From an uncultured Alphaproteobacteria bacterium (GTDB lineage Bacteria > Pseudomonadota > Alphaproteobacteria > Caulobacterales > Parvularculaceae), in assembly GCA_902826095.1 (NCBI GenBank), contig CADEDN010000004.1, positions 64,001 through 128,000 of the forward strand: DNA of 64,000 bases. The letters run 5' to 3'. A program made the translations under genes and the position numbers. Below, one piece after another: positions 1 through 8,163 of this stretch. Below the pieces are notes generated by a model that saw only the letters and a program-made list of their open reading frames with translations, had not been told where the DNA came from and ran no database searches. Position 1 is the first letter of the stretch. Each line of letters opens with the position of its first letter.

Positions 1-1
1 C

Positions 2-139
2 GAGGCCCAATCCCCCGACGGGCCGGTCAGGCGATATTACAGGCTGACGGCGAAAGGGCGCCGGCGCCTCGCGGCGCTGCAGGCGAACTGGCGGGCCTTG
101 CGCGACGATGTCGACGCCCATGTCGGAGAAGAGCCATGA
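2..139 (+). CDS. PadR-family transcriptional regulator, C-terminal fragment
   Basis: The window opens inside this gene; only the last 45 codons are present, ending with a TGA at 137-139. The visible part reads RRYYRLTAKGRRRL and then LQANWRAL, which is the second beta strand of the PadR winged helix followed by the start of its dimerisation helix. PadR proteins are small repressors often paired with a membrane sensor. The next gene starts inside this stop codon (ATGA overlap) and encodes such a partner, which supports the call. The start and DNA-recognition helix lie outside the window. Confidence 0.75.
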   Translation, partial: EAQSPDGPVRRYYRLTAKGRRRLAALQANWRALRDDVDAHVGEEP

Positions 140-615
140 CCAAAGACCGCGCGGACGACCAGAGAATCGCCGAATTTCTCGCCGCCGTCGAAGGCGACAT
201 GCGCCGCTCGGGCGCGGCCGACGCGGAAGTCGCCGCGGTCAGCGCCGCCCTCGCCGAACAGATCGAGGACGCGCTTGGCGAAGCGGGAGACGGCGCCTCG
301 GTCGAGGCGGTGCTGCGATCAATCGATCCGCCTACGGCTTTTTCCGGCGCGCCGCCCCCGGCGACGGATCGCGACAAAGGGCGGCTCGGGATTGCAAGTC
401 TCGCCGTCGCGATCGCCGTCGCCGCGATCTCTTTCGGCGTACTTCCCTTCGCCGGCGAGGACGGCGGCGCCGCGGGCCCGCCCTTGTTTTTGTTCGGCGA
501 GGCCGCCGCCGCCATTCTCGGATTCTTTTCAAGGACGACGGCGACCGGCCGCGCGGGCCTTTGCGTCAGCGCGCTGATGCTCGCCTTGTTCGCCGCCGCG
601 GCCTTCTTTTCATAG
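136..615 (+). CDS. HAAS/DUF1700-like membrane protein paired with PadR
   Basis: This 159-residue protein has a helical, Ala-rich soluble N-terminus (about 1-85) resembling the HAAS domain of PadR partner proteins. Three hydrophobic stretches follow, near 88-110, 118-135 and 140-159. It begins within the stop codon of the upstream PadR gene, so the two are translationally coupled. By family knowledge such proteins transmit an envelope or substrate signal to the PadR repressor; the ligand is not known. The protein ends right after its last membrane segment. Confidence 0.55.
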   Translation: MTKDRADDQRIAEFLAAVEGDMRRSGAADAEVAAVSAALAEQIEDALGEAGDGASVEAVLRSIDPPTAFSGAPPPATDRDKGRLGIASLAVAIAVAAISFGVLPFAGEDGGAAGPPLFLFGEAAAAILGFFSRTTATGRAGLCVSALMLALFAAAAFFS

Positions 616-689
616 GGCGGCGACACATAGTGCGTCGACGGGCGCGCGCCCGTCCGCATCATACCAACCTCTTCAAAAGAGAAACCCGT

Positions 690-743
690 GTCATCCCGCG
701 CGCGCTGCGACCTGACAATGCCGCGGCGCAGACCCAGGATGAC
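690..743. repeat. Short copy of the GTCATCCCG...GGATGAC intergenic element
   Basis: The sequence starts GTCATCCCGCGCGCGCTGCG and ends AGGATGAC. It matches the ends of the longer element at 37288-37405, with most of the interior deleted. Its position between genes and imperfect symmetry suggest a decayed copy of a dispersed, non-coding element. Confidence 0.55.
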
Positions 744-850
744 ACTTTCATAAGCGCCGCATGAGTTGGATTGAGTGCTACTTAGTATTAACCACGCTTT
801 CGCCGCAATTCGCCCGCGCCGGCGCCGCAATCGCGGTCGAGCTTTGGTTC

Positions 851-939
851 CGTCGGACAGGCGGGGCGAGCCGTCGAAATTCCGGTTCTATCATCGCCCC
901 CAGCCCCCGGGAGATCAGGCGCGATCCGCCTGTCCGACG
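851..939. repeat. Perfect 14-bp inverted repeat
   Basis: CGTCGGACAGGCGG at 851-864 is exactly reverse complementary to CCGCCTGTCCGACG at 926-939, with a 61-base spacer. It lies in non-coding DNA downstream of the HAAS-like gene. It could be a transcription-end structure or the arms of another small element; nothing in the spacer decides this. Confidence 0.6.
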
Positions 940-960
940 CTGGCGCTCGCTTTCATCATC

Positions 961-1101
961 GGATGACTGCCCCCCCCCCCTCCGTCGGCTTCGCCGACAC
1001 CTCCCCCGCTGAAGCGGGGGAGGAAAGGCTCGCGCGAACTTTTTCCTCCCCCGCGAAGCGGGGGAGGTGGTCGCGCAGCGACCGGAGGGGGGCAGTCATC
1101 C
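961..1101. repeat. Long palindromic intergenic element (CCTCCCCCGC family), copy 1
   Basis: The outer arms GGATGACTGCCCCCC (961-975) and GGGGGGCAGTCATCC (1087-1101) are exactly complementary. Inside are two hairpins built on CTCCCCCGC...GCGGGGGAG. A diverged copy of the same design lies at 3690-3829. Transcribed from either strand it would fold into a branched structure. Elements of this kind are dispersed, non-coding and usually lie just past gene ends. Confidence 0.75.
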
Positions 1102-1216
1102 AATTGCAAAGGCGAGCGCCGGCTGTCGGCGCAATTCCCGATCGACCGCCCTCCCGCCCGCTTGACCGTGCCAAGCTGTCCGCGCGATTGAGCGGGGCCG
1201 TTTCCTTTGCGCGCCT

Positions 1217-2152
1217 TTGAACGCCGTCCTCAATGTCGCCTTTCCGGTCTTCGCCGTGATCGCCGCCGGATTTCTGGCAGGCCGGCTTGCGCTCGCCGGC
1301 GCGGAAGACAGCGCGGCGCTCAACCGCTTCGTGTTCCGCTTCGGCTTTCCCGCGGCCCTGTTCGCGCTGATGTCCGGCGCGTCCGGCATGACCGCGAAGG
1401 ACGCCAAGGCGGCGCTCGCCTATGGCGCCTCGGCGCTCGCGGTCATGGCGCTCTCCTATGTCCTTGCACGGAATATTTTCCGCGCCGCGCCGGAGGACGC
1501 CGGCGCGCACGCCTTCGCCTCCGTCATCGGCAACGCCGTCTTCCTCGGCCTGCCGATCGCGATGGGGATTGAAGGGTGGGCGCGTCCCTTCGTGACCTTG
1601 ATGCTGGTCGAGGGAATTTTGATCATCGCCGTCGGCGCCGCGATCATGAGCCCGCGCGGCGGCGAAAAGAAGCCGCTCGCCGATCGCGCGCGCGCGCTCA
1701 TCTTGCGCCCGCTCGGCAATCCGCTGGTCGCCGCCGCGATCGCCGGCTTCCTGTTCGCCTCGCTCGGGCTGACCTTGCCGGCGCCGATGCGGTCCGCCTT
1801 TGAACTGGTCGGCCGCGCGGCGGGGCCGGTCGCGCTCTTCTCGCTCGGGCTTTTCTTTGCGACGCGCGCGATGCCGCCGCTGTCGCAGACGCTCGGCCGC
1901 TCCCTCGCCATCGCGACGATGAAGATGCTGGCGCTGCCGGCGCTATCGCTCCTCGCGCTTTCCGCCTTGGGGGTCGCCGATCCCGCCTATCGGGGGGCGC
2001 TCGCGCTCTTCACCTGCGTTCCGACCGCCGTCGCCGCCTTCGTGATGGCGAGCCAGAACCGCCGCTATGTCGATGAGACGGCGGCGGCGATCGCCGTGAC
2101 GACGGCGCTCTCCATCCTGTCGATCGGCGTTGTGCTGATCATGTTCGCATAA
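1217..2152 (+). CDS. AEC-family transporter (auxin efflux carrier-like)
   Basis: This 311-residue inner-membrane protein has about ten hydrophobic segments in two halves. The opening (NAVLNVAFPVFAVIAAGFLAG) and the first-half motif LNRFVFRFGFPAALF are typical of the AEC/MembrTrans family. Members export or import small organic acids such as malate or malonate; the substrate here is not predictable. The start is a TTG at 1217, which gives the usual family N-terminus; no ATG lies nearby in frame. Ten bases separate its stop from the DUF885 gene, so the two may be co-transcribed. Confidence 0.85.
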   Translation: MNAVLNVAFPVFAVIAAGFLAGRLALAGAEDSAALNRFVFRFGFPAALFALMSGASGMTAKDAKAALAYGASALAVMALSYVLARNIFRAAPEDAGAHAFASVIGNAVFLGLPIAMGIEGWARPFVTLMLVEGILIIAVGAAIMSPRGGEKKPLADRARALILRPLGNPLVAAAIAGFLFASLGLTLPAPMRSAFELVGRAAGPVALFSLGLFFATRAMPPLSQTLGRSLAIATMKMLALPALSLLALSALGVADPAYRGALALFTCVPTAVAAFVMASQNRRYVDETAAAIAVTTALSILSIGVVLIMFA

Positions 2153-2162
2153 GGGACGCCCG

Positions 2163-3644
2163 ATGAAAACGATTGTCCGCCTCGCTTTGCTCGCCGGCGC
2201 CTTGTTGACCGCGCCGGCGCGCGCCGAGCCGCCGGTCGCGGGGGCGGGTTTCGGCGCCGCGCCTGTCGCCGGCTGCAAGACAGACCTTTCCTATCTCAAC
2301 CAAGTGACCGGCTGGCAGACCTCCTGGCCCGCCGAATGGGCGGCGATCGCGGCGAACCCGGGCGACGCGAAGGCGCAGGACGCCGCGATCCTGCGCTGGC
2401 GGGCCGCGCACGCGGCGCTCGACGCCGACATCGCCGCGCTGAAGGAGGGCGTCGCAAGCGGACGGGCCGCGCCGCGCGCCGTCGCCCGGCGGGTGCTGCA
2501 GCAGGCGCGCGATCTGCGCGCGCGGCTCGAAGATCCGTCATCGGACTATTTTCCGAAGACCGACAGCGCCTTCGCGGCCGACTGGCGGGCGCTGTTGCGC
2601 GAGGAGATCGCGCCGGCGATCGACCGCTATGAGGCGTTTCTCGTTAAGGACTATGTTCCAAATGCCGGCGACGACAGCGCGCTCGCCTCGCTCAAGGACG
2701 ACGGCGCCTGTTTTCGGGGCGCGACGCAATGGTGGACGACGCTGTCGATGACCGACCGCGAAATCGAAGCGGCGGGCGAGCGCATTCTCGGCGACGCAAG
2801 GCAAAGCCTTGTCGCGCTGTCGCCCAAGCGCGAGCGCTTTTCCAAGATTTTGAGGCGGCTGCGGTCGACGCCGGCGACATCGCCGATCGACGAGGCGAAA
2901 TTGATCGCGTTGTCCGCCGCCGCCCTGGCGCGCGCGAATGAAAAAATCGGCGCCGCGTTCCTCAAGGCGCCCCCGGCCGCGCTCGACGTCGCGCCGATGG
3001 CCGAGCACATGCAGGCGTCGTTCCCCGCGGGCTTCTATCAGCCGGCCGATGGCGGCAAGGCCGCCTATGTGATCAATCCCTCACGCCCCGCCGAGCGACG
3101 ATTGATGGCGGAGGCGATCGCCTTTCATGAAGGCGTTCCCGGCCATCATTTGTTTTTCGCCTACCCCCGCGAAAACGAGGACGGCGCCTTCAATGCGGGC
3201 CTCGCCGAGGGCTGGGCGATCTACGCCGAAACGCTCGCCGACGAGATGGGGCTTTACGGCTCGACGCTCGACCGCGAGGGAATGCACGCCAAGCATCTGT
3301 GGTCCGCGAGCCGGCTCATCATCGAACCGCGCCTCCATTCGGGGCGATGGTCGCGCGACGACGCCGTCGCCTTCATGCGCCGCGTCACTGCGCTCCCCGA
3401 CGACGAAATCGCCATCGAGATCGACCGCTATCTCGCAATGCCGGGACAGTCCCTTTCCTATTCACTCGGCGCCGACGTCATCTTGCGGGCGCGGGCGCGC
3501 GCGAAGGCGGCGCTCGGCGACAAATTCGACATCAAGGCGTTTCACGACGTGATCGTCGCGCCGGGCCTTCGCCCGCTTGAAATCGTCGAGGCGGATGTCA
3601 ACGCCTGGATCAAGGCGCAAGCGGCGACTCCAATAGCGAAATGA
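2163..3644 (+). CDS. Secreted DUF885-family protein (putative metallopeptidase)
   Basis: This 493-residue protein has a clear Sec signal peptide (MKTIVRLALLAGALLTAPARA). Its C-terminal half carries the DUF885 signature: FHEGVPGHHL, followed about 25 residues later by LAEGWAIYAETLADEMG, a zinc-hydrolase-like arrangement. The C-terminal AMPGQSLSYSLGADVIL segment is also typical. The family is found in the periplasm or anchored outside and is presumed peptidase-like, although activity is rarely proven. It lies just downstream of the AEC gene. The bases after its stop are occupied by a palindromic element. Confidence 0.85.
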   Translation: MKTIVRLALLAGALLTAPARAEPPVAGAGFGAAPVAGCKTDLSYLNQVTGWQTSWPAEWAAIAANPGDAKAQDAAILRWRAAHAALDADIAALKEGVASGRAAPRAVARRVLQQARDLRARLEDPSSDYFPKTDSAFAADWRALLREEIAPAIDRYEAFLVKDYVPNAGDDSALASLKDDGACFRGATQWWTTLSMTDREIEAAGERILGDARQSLVALSPKRERFSKILRRLRSTPATSPIDEAKLIALSAAALARANEKIGAAFLKAPPAALDVAPMAEHMQASFPAGFYQPADGGKAAYVINPSRPAERRLMAEAIAFHEGVPGHHLFFAYPRENEDGAFNAGLAEGWAIYAETLADEMGLYGSTLDREGMHAKHLWSASRLIIEPRLHSGRWSRDDAVAFMRRVTALPDDEIAIEIDRYLAMPGQSLSYSLGADVILRARARAKAALGDKFDIKAFHDVIVAPGLRPLEIVEADVNAWIKAQAATPIAK

Positions 3645-3689
3645 GTCGTGGCGAACCGGCAACCGCCGCGACTTATCCGTTTTTGCGAT

Positions 3690-3829
3690 GGCATGACGGC
3701 CCCCCTCCGGCTCGCTGCGCTCGCCACCTCCCCCGCTATGCGGGGGAGGAAATGCCGCCGCTACTTTCCTCCCCCGCGAAACGGGGGAGGCAGCGGCGAA
3801 GCCGACGGAGGGGGGTGTGTCACCCAATG
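3690..3829. repeat. Long palindromic intergenic element (CCTCCCCCGC family), copy 2
   Basis: It has the same architecture as the element at 961-1101: outer C-rich and G-rich arms near CCCCCCTCCGG and CGGAGGGGGG, with inner hairpins CTCCCCCGC-TATG-CGGGGGAG and its partner CTCCCCCGC...CGGGGGAG. The loops differ, so it is a diverged copy. It begins about 45 bases after the DUF885 stop and may act as that gene's transcription end. Confidence 0.75.
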
Positions 3830-3875
3830 ATGATTCCGAGTAGTGAGATGGTGATCGCGGGAAAGGGGTCCAGCC

Positions 3876-5027
3876 ATGAGCGCATCGAGACGTAGCATTT
3901 TGACGACCGGCGCCGCCGCGATTGTCGTCCTCGGCGCCGGCGCCGCCGCCTGGTCGCTGACGCGCGCGCCGAAGATCGCGCGCGAGCCCTGGCTGAAGAC
4001 CGGGACGAGCCTTGGCGACGTGCGCCTTGACTGTCTCGCCTATGCGATCCTTGCGCCGAGCCCGCACAACATGCAGCCCTGGCGCGTCCGGCTGGACGGC
4101 GAGGACGCGCTCACGCTCTATTGCGACCTCGATCGCCTGTTGCCGCAGACCGACCCGCAAAACCGCCAGATCACGGTCGGGTTCGGCTGTTTCCTTGAAC
4201 TTCTCCGCCAGGCGGCGCTCGAACGCGGCTATAGTCTCGACGAGAAGCCGTTTCCGGAGGGCGAGCCGCAGCCGCTGCTCGACTCGCGGCCGATCGCGAC
4301 GGTGAAATTCCGTGAACAGAAGAACGCGCCTGCAGACATCCTCTTCGCCGCCGTCCTTGACCGCCGCACCAATCGCGCGCCGTTTGAAGCGCGCGCCGTC
4401 TATCAGGGCGCCTTGAACGAGATCATGGCGGCGAGCGCTCCGGGCGTCGTCGCCGGATCGACGGGCGATCCCGAACGCGTCAAGACCTTGCGCGCGCTCG
4501 CCAAAGACGCCTGGGAGATCGAATGGGCGCTCGACCGCACGCGGCGGGAGTCGATCGCGGTGACGCGCGTCGGCAAAGCGGCGATCGACGCCGCGCCCTG
4601 GGGCCTGTCGCTCGCCGGCCCGATGATGGACGCGGCGAAGATCGCCGGCGTCTTGACGCCGGAGAACATGGACGACCCTGAAAAATCCGCCTACGCACAA
4701 TCGATTGCGTTCTACAACAAGGCGGCTGAAACGGCGCAGGCCTTCGTGTGGACGTCGACTGCGACGAATGCAAGAGCCGACCAGCTCGCCGCCGGCAGGG
4801 CGTGGGTCAGGATGCAGCTTCAAGCGCAGCTTCTCGGCGTCGCGTTTCACCCGTTGAGCCAGGCGCTGCAGGAATTTCCGGAAATGGCGCCCGCTTACGA
4901 CCGCGCGCATGAACTCCTCGCGCATCAGCCGGGCGCGACCGTGCAGATGCTCGCGCGGCTCGGCTATTCGCCGCCGCCGCCGCCCGCCCCGCGCGAGGCG
5001 CTGCAATCGAAACTGATCGCCGCGTGA
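3876..5027 (+). CDS. Tat-exported nitroreductase-like protein (Acg family)
   Basis: This 383-residue protein begins with a twin-arginine signal (SRRSILTTGAAAIVVLGAGAA). The mature part starts with LAYAILAPSPHNMQPW, the FMN-contacting motif of nitroreductase-like Acg proteins. DRRTNRAPFEAR and the C-terminal LLGVAFHPLSQALQEFPEM match the second half of that fold. Acg-type proteins bind flavin but often lack true nitroreductase activity. Tat export fits folding with a cofactor in the cytoplasm. Its stop overlaps the next start (GTGA), so it is coupled to the SRPBCC gene. Confidence 0.8.
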   Translation: MSASRRSILTTGAAAIVVLGAGAAAWSLTRAPKIAREPWLKTGTSLGDVRLDCLAYAILAPSPHNMQPWRVRLDGEDALTLYCDLDRLLPQTDPQNRQITVGFGCFLELLRQAALERGYSLDEKPFPEGEPQPLLDSRPIATVKFREQKNAPADILFAAVLDRRTNRAPFEARAVYQGALNEIMAASAPGVVAGSTGDPERVKTLRALAKDAWEIEWALDRTRRESIAVTRVGKAAIDAAPWGLSLAGPMMDAAKIAGVLTPENMDDPEKSAYAQSIAFYNKAAETAQAFVWTSTATNARADQLAAGRAWVRMQLQAQLLGVAFHPLSQALQEFPEMAPAYDRAHELLAHQPGATVQMLARLGYSPPPPPAPREALQSKLIAA

Positions 5028-5518
5028 CGATCCGGGCCGAAAAAGACGGCATCGTCTGGCCGTCGCGGTTTCGTCCCGGCGTCGCGCCCGTTCATGTCCG
5101 CAACGAACTCGACATGGCGGCCGCCCCCTCGCGGGTCTTCGCAACGCTGATCGCCGCGCCGCACTGGCCCGACTGGTATCCGAACGCGAAAAATGTCGAG
5201 ATGCTGGACGGCGGCGCAAGGCTTGAGGCCGGCGCGCGTTTTCGATGGACGACATTCGGCGTGCGGATCATTTCCGAGGTGAAGGAATTTTCGCCGAACG
5301 AGCGCATCGCCTGGGACGGGCGCGCCTTCGGCGTCGACGTCTATCACGCCTGGCTCATCCGACCGTCAGCGCGCGGCGCTTATGTCGTCACCGAGGAGAC
5401 GCAACATGGCGGGATCGCGCGTCTGGCCGCCGCGCTCATGCCCGGGCGCATGAGCAAGTTTCACCAACTCTGGCTCGAGGCGCTCGAAAAGCGGAGCCGC
5501 GAGCCCGCCGGAAAATAA
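5024..5518 (+). CDS. SRPBCC-family lipid/polyketide-binding protein
   Basis: This 164-residue protein has a START/Bet v1-like fold. Recognisable segments are VRNELDMAAAPSRVFATLIAAPHWPDWYPNAKNV near the N-terminus and ERIAWDGRAFGVDVYHAWLI in the middle. The GTG start lies within the stop codon of the nitroreductase-like gene. The family binds hydrophobic ligands or catalyses cyclase/hydrolase reactions. Coupling to a flavoprotein suggests the two act on the same small molecule, but that is inference. No signal peptide is seen, so it is probably cytoplasmic. Confidence 0.75.
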   Translation: MTIRAEKDGIVWPSRFRPGVAPVHVRNELDMAAAPSRVFATLIAAPHWPDWYPNAKNVEMLDGGARLEAGARFRWTTFGVRIISEVKEFSPNERIAWDGRAFGVDVYHAWLIRPSARGAYVVTEETQHGGIARLAAALMPGRMSKFHQLWLEALEKRSREPAGK

Positions 5519-5530
5519 TCCCGGGGAGCG

Positions 5531-6871
5531 CTATTCACAGAGCGCCGCGTCGGCGCCGTTTTCCGGCTTTTTCAGATCCTGCGCGGCGGCGCGGATTTTG
5601 CCGGCATAGGCGTTGTAGGCCGCCTGTTTCCAGAGCGGGAGATCGCCGCCGCCGAGCGATGAGATCATCGCGGTTTCCGATCGGGCGATCGCCGCCGCCG
5701 CTTTCGCGGCGTTTTTCGGGAAGCCCCAGCCGTTCTGATACATGATCGCGACGTGATAGAGCGAGACGGGATCGTCATTCGCCGCCGCCTTGCAGATCGC
5801 CGCGCGGGTTTCCTCATTGGTGAGAATTGTCGTCGGCCGCGCGCCTTCCGCCGTCTTCATGCGCTGGACCGCGCCTTGCGTCGTCGGGCCGTAATCATTG
5901 TCCGGACCGTTGATGAACTGAACATAGCCGAGCGATTCAAGCGCAAATTGCAGCGCCGTCGTCAGCGCCGGCTCCTGGCCTTCCGACGCGTCGGCGAGCC
6001 CGGCGTCGGCGCGCCTCACCGGAAGCGTGAAATTCGCGAGACGCTCCGTCGCGAGGCGCCCTTCGAATTCGCCGACCTTGTGTTCCAGCTCGGCGATGCG
6101 TTTGGGGTCGGTGCGGAGCAGCCGCTCTTTTTCGATCGCCGCGATGCGCCGTTCGGGGCCGGAAAGCTTTTTCGCCTTCTCCATCGCGATCTTCGGAAGA
6201 TCATAATCTTCGCTGTCGGGCGCCGCATAAACGCCGGCGACCTCCGCGCCGCGCCAGACTTCCGACGCCGCGCTCCAGGCCGCGGCCTCAAATTCCTTCG
6301 AGGCGCCGAACGCCGCGCAGGAAGAAAGCTCGGCGAGTTTCAAAAGTCCGGTCGGACCCATGCGCGACAATTGATCGGAAAGATCGCCGCGCGCCTCGCC
6401 CAGATCCTGTTTGCTCATCGCGGCGAGGAGGCGCTGATGACGCTCGGCGAGGAGCGCTGTCTGCTCCTTGCGGTATTCCATGAAATCCTTTTCGCGCCAG
6501 TTCAGCTTCTCGTCCTTGGAGAGGCCGCCAAAGCGGCGGAAGGAAATCGAGGCGTTCTCTTTCAGTTTCCGCAAACGCGCGTCGCGGCGGTCATGACTCC
6601 CGCTCGGCTCCGCTTCGCAAAGCGCGATCGTCGTCCAGCGGATCGCGTAGGACCGCTCGGCCGGCGTCATCTTCGTTTCGTCAGCTTTCGCCGGAAAAGC
6701 GCATTGCGAGATCGCCATCTGCGCATGCGGGTCGCCGCCGAGCGCCGCCCATTCGAGCAGGAGATGGTCTTCCATCGCATATTGCGCGGCGCAGGAAGTC
6801 TCCTCGCCCGCCATCGCCCGCCCGCTCATCAGGGAAAACGCAATGATCGCCCCAAACGCCCAATGCCTCAC
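5531..6871 (-). CDS. Secreted peptidoglycan-binding, Sel1-like protein
   Basis: This protein of about 446 residues has a signal peptide (RHWAFGAIIAFSLMSGRAMA). The GTG at 6871 is preferred because GAGGGG lies about 8 bases upstream; a GTG at 6901 lacks such a site. The C-terminal third holds a PG_binding_1-like segment (LQFALESLGYVQFINGPDNDYGPTTQGAVQRM) and a Sel1-like stretch (LYHVAIMYQNGWGFPKNAAKA). The central part is helical and probably coiled-coil (IAELEHKVGEFEGRL). It is convergent with the SRPBCC gene and separated from it by 12 bases. Its role is unknown; cell-wall association is likely. Confidence 0.6.
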   Translation of the reverse strand: MRHWAFGAIIAFSLMSGRAMAGEETSCAAQYAMEDHLLLEWAALGGDPHAQMAISQCAFPAKADETKMTPAERSYAIRWTTIALCEAEPSGSHDRRDARLRKLKENASISFRRFGGLSKDEKLNWREKDFMEYRKEQTALLAERHQRLLAAMSKQDLGEARGDLSDQLSRMGPTGLLKLAELSSCAAFGASKEFEAAAWSAASEVWRGAEVAGVYAAPDSEDYDLPKIAMEKAKKLSGPERRIAAIEKERLLRTDPKRIAELEHKVGEFEGRLATERLANFTLPVRRADAGLADASEGQEPALTTALQFALESLGYVQFINGPDNDYGPTTQGAVQRMKTAEGARPTTILTNEETRAAICKAAANDDPVSLYHVAIMYQNGWGFPKNAAKAAAAIARSETAMISSLGGGDLPLWKQAAYNAYAGKIRAAAQDLKKPENGADAALCE

Positions 6872-7062
6872 AGCAACGCCCCTCTTCACGCCCTTGTTCA
6901 CGCCCTCGAACCGAGCCCCGGATACAAATCAGGCCGGACAGGTCCGGCCGACAGGATTGAGTTTAAGCGGGGAACCGGCCCGAGCCAATGAAAAATTGTC
7001 GACAGTTTTGGCCGGGAAACGGGTTTGCTGCAGGTGCGAAGGGGGCGGTCGGCGGCGGCGCT

Positions 7063-7088
7063 TGTAGCGCGTCGCGCGACATGCTACA
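7063..7088. promoter_or_regulatory. Candidate operator of the HTH-MNT/HEPN operon
   Basis: TGTAGC at 7063-7068 and GCTACA at 7083-7088 form a perfect inverted repeat around a 14-base core that is itself partly symmetric (GTCGCGCGAC). It ends 20 bases before the start codon of a gene that begins with an Xre/HigA-type DNA-binding domain. Autoregulation through this site is a direct expectation for such antitoxins. Confidence 0.5.
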
Positions 7089-7108
7089 TGGATCGCGTGG
7101 AGGTCGCC

Positions 7109-7702
7109 ATGCCGTCGGAGCGCAAGGAACATCCCGGCCAGAGGGTGCGCCGACTGCTTGCCGAAACCGGCCTCGGCGTCGGCGAAGCGGCCGCGCGGCT
7201 GCAGGTCAGCCGATCGCAGCTGCAGCGCCTGCTCGGCGGCCAATCGGGCCTTTCCGCGGAAATGGCGCTGCGGCTCTCAGCCGTCTTTGGGATCGACGCG
7301 CGAGAATGGCTCGATCGCCAGGTCGACCATGATCTCGACCGGGCGCGCCGCATGGCCCAGCAAAGCCGCAAGCGGCTGAAGCCGTTCGACGGGGCGCTGC
7401 GCCGCCGCAATCGCGACCATGTCGTTTCAGCGTTGCGCCGCCGCGAAACCGAACTGCGGCGCGACGGTATCGATGAGCTTTATCTCTTCGGCTCCGTCGC
7501 GCGCGGCGAGGCGGGCGTTGATTCCGATATCGATCTCTATTTTCGCGAAGCGCGAGACCGCAATATGGGTCTCATCAAACTCGGGACGCTCGCCAATCAG
7601 CTGTCGGCCTATCTCGGCGCGCCGGTCGATCTTGCGCCCCTTGGCAGCCTGAAACCTGAAATCAGGGATCGCGCGTCGAAAGACGCGGTCCGCGTGTTTT
7701 GA
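7109..7702 (+). CDS. MntA-like antitoxin fused to an Xre/HigA helix-turn-helix
   Basis: The 197-residue product has two domains. Residues 10-70 form a HigA/Xre-type HTH (LGVGEAAARLQVSRSQLQRLLGGQSGLSAEMALRLSAVFG). Residues 100-197 form a minimal nucleotidyltransferase with the full motif GS (128-129), ten residues, then D140-x-D142, and a later Asp at 174. In MntA/HepT pairs this enzyme inactivates the HEPN toxin by adding AMP to a tyrosine. The start at 7109 is chosen for a GGAGG six bases upstream. The toxin gene begins in its stop codon. Fusion of a DNA-binding domain to MntA is unusual. Confidence 0.8.
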   Translation: MPSERKEHPGQRVRRLLAETGLGVGEAAARLQVSRSQLQRLLGGQSGLSAEMALRLSAVFGIDAREWLDRQVDHDLDRARRMAQQSRKRLKPFDGALRRRNRDHVVSALRRRETELRRDGIDELYLFGSVARGEAGVDSDIDLYFREARDRNMGLIKLGTLANQLSAYLGAPVDLAPLGSLKPEIRDRASKDAVRVF

Positions 7703-8055
7703 CCGAGGACAAAACCCGCGCCGGCGACGCAGAGCGCTTCGGACGCATTATCGAGCTTTGCGACAGCGTGACCGCGGCGCTTGACGGCGTCGCCCTCCAG
7801 TCATTCGCAAGCAATGACATTTTGAGAGACGCAATCGCCTACCGCCTCGCGGCGATCGGCGAGGAGTGCAAGAAACTCAGCGCAAAAGCCCGCGCCGAAC
7901 ATGACCTCCCGTGGAAACAGATCATGGGCATGCGCGACAGGCTTGCGCATGATTATTTCGGCAGCGCGCCAGAGATCATCTTCGCGACGGCGAAAGGCGA
8001 TCTCGCCCCGCTGCGGCAAGCCTGCGCTGCGTCGCTCGAACGGTGGATGCGGTAG
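7699..8055 (+). CDS. HepT-like HEPN-domain ribonuclease toxin
   Basis: This 118-residue HEPN (DUF86) protein starts with a TTG that overlaps the antitoxin stop (TTGA). The catalytic and target motif is intact: R79-x4-H84-x-Y86 (MRDRLAHDYF). Arg and His are the RNase residues, and the Tyr is the residue AMPylated by MntA-type partners. Length and helical content match HepT. It is co-translated with the HTH-MNT protein and probably forms a type VII toxin-antitoxin pair with it. Nothing suggests loss of function. Confidence 0.82.
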   Translation: MTEDKTRAGDAERFGRIIELCDSVTAALDGVALQSFASNDILRDAIAYRLAAIGEECKKLSAKARAEHDLPWKQIMGMRDRLAHDYFGSAPEIIFATAKGDLAPLRQACAASLERWMR

Positions 8056-8102
8056 GGTCGCGCCCCGCCTCAAGCAACGACAGCCGCCACAATTCGAACG
8101 GC

Positions 8103-8163
8103 CTATTTCGCTTTCCGCAAGGGATTGGTGTCGAGCACAAACGCACGCCTGCGAGCATGTCGC
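8103..8163 (-). pseudogene. Remnant of a PIN-domain (VapC-like) toxin
   Basis: Directly after the antitoxin stop, the minus strand reads AFVLDTNPLRKAK and then a stop at 8103-8105. FVLDTN is the first catalytic strand of FitB/VapC PIN toxins, and LRKAK resembles the segment that normally follows about three residues later. There is no in-frame ATG, and the remaining roughly 110 residues of a PIN toxin are absent. The operon therefore appears to have lost its toxin by deletion, leaving the antitoxin. Confidence 0.45.

Larger units (their letters stand above)
616..1216 (+). other. Intergenic region holding three repeat structures
   Basis: No convincing gene is seen in these 601 bases; the short open frames lack good start signals and family features. 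The space is filled by a degenerate GTCATCCCG element (690-743), a perfect 14-bp inverted repeat (851-864 and 926-939) and a long palindromic element (961-1101). The last 115 bases must hold the promoter of the AEC transporter gene, but no clear -35/-10 pair is visible. Confidence 0.6.

Noticed and set aside
761..1012. Short frames in the gap before the AEC gene
   Set aside because: Arg/Pro-rich translations with no ribosome site, overlapping repeat elements.
3462..5255. Minus-strand open frame of 597 codons
   Set aside because: It is antisense to the DUF885, nitroreductase-like and SRPBCC genes, which have clear families, and it reads through a palindromic repeat; composition is that of a shadow frame.
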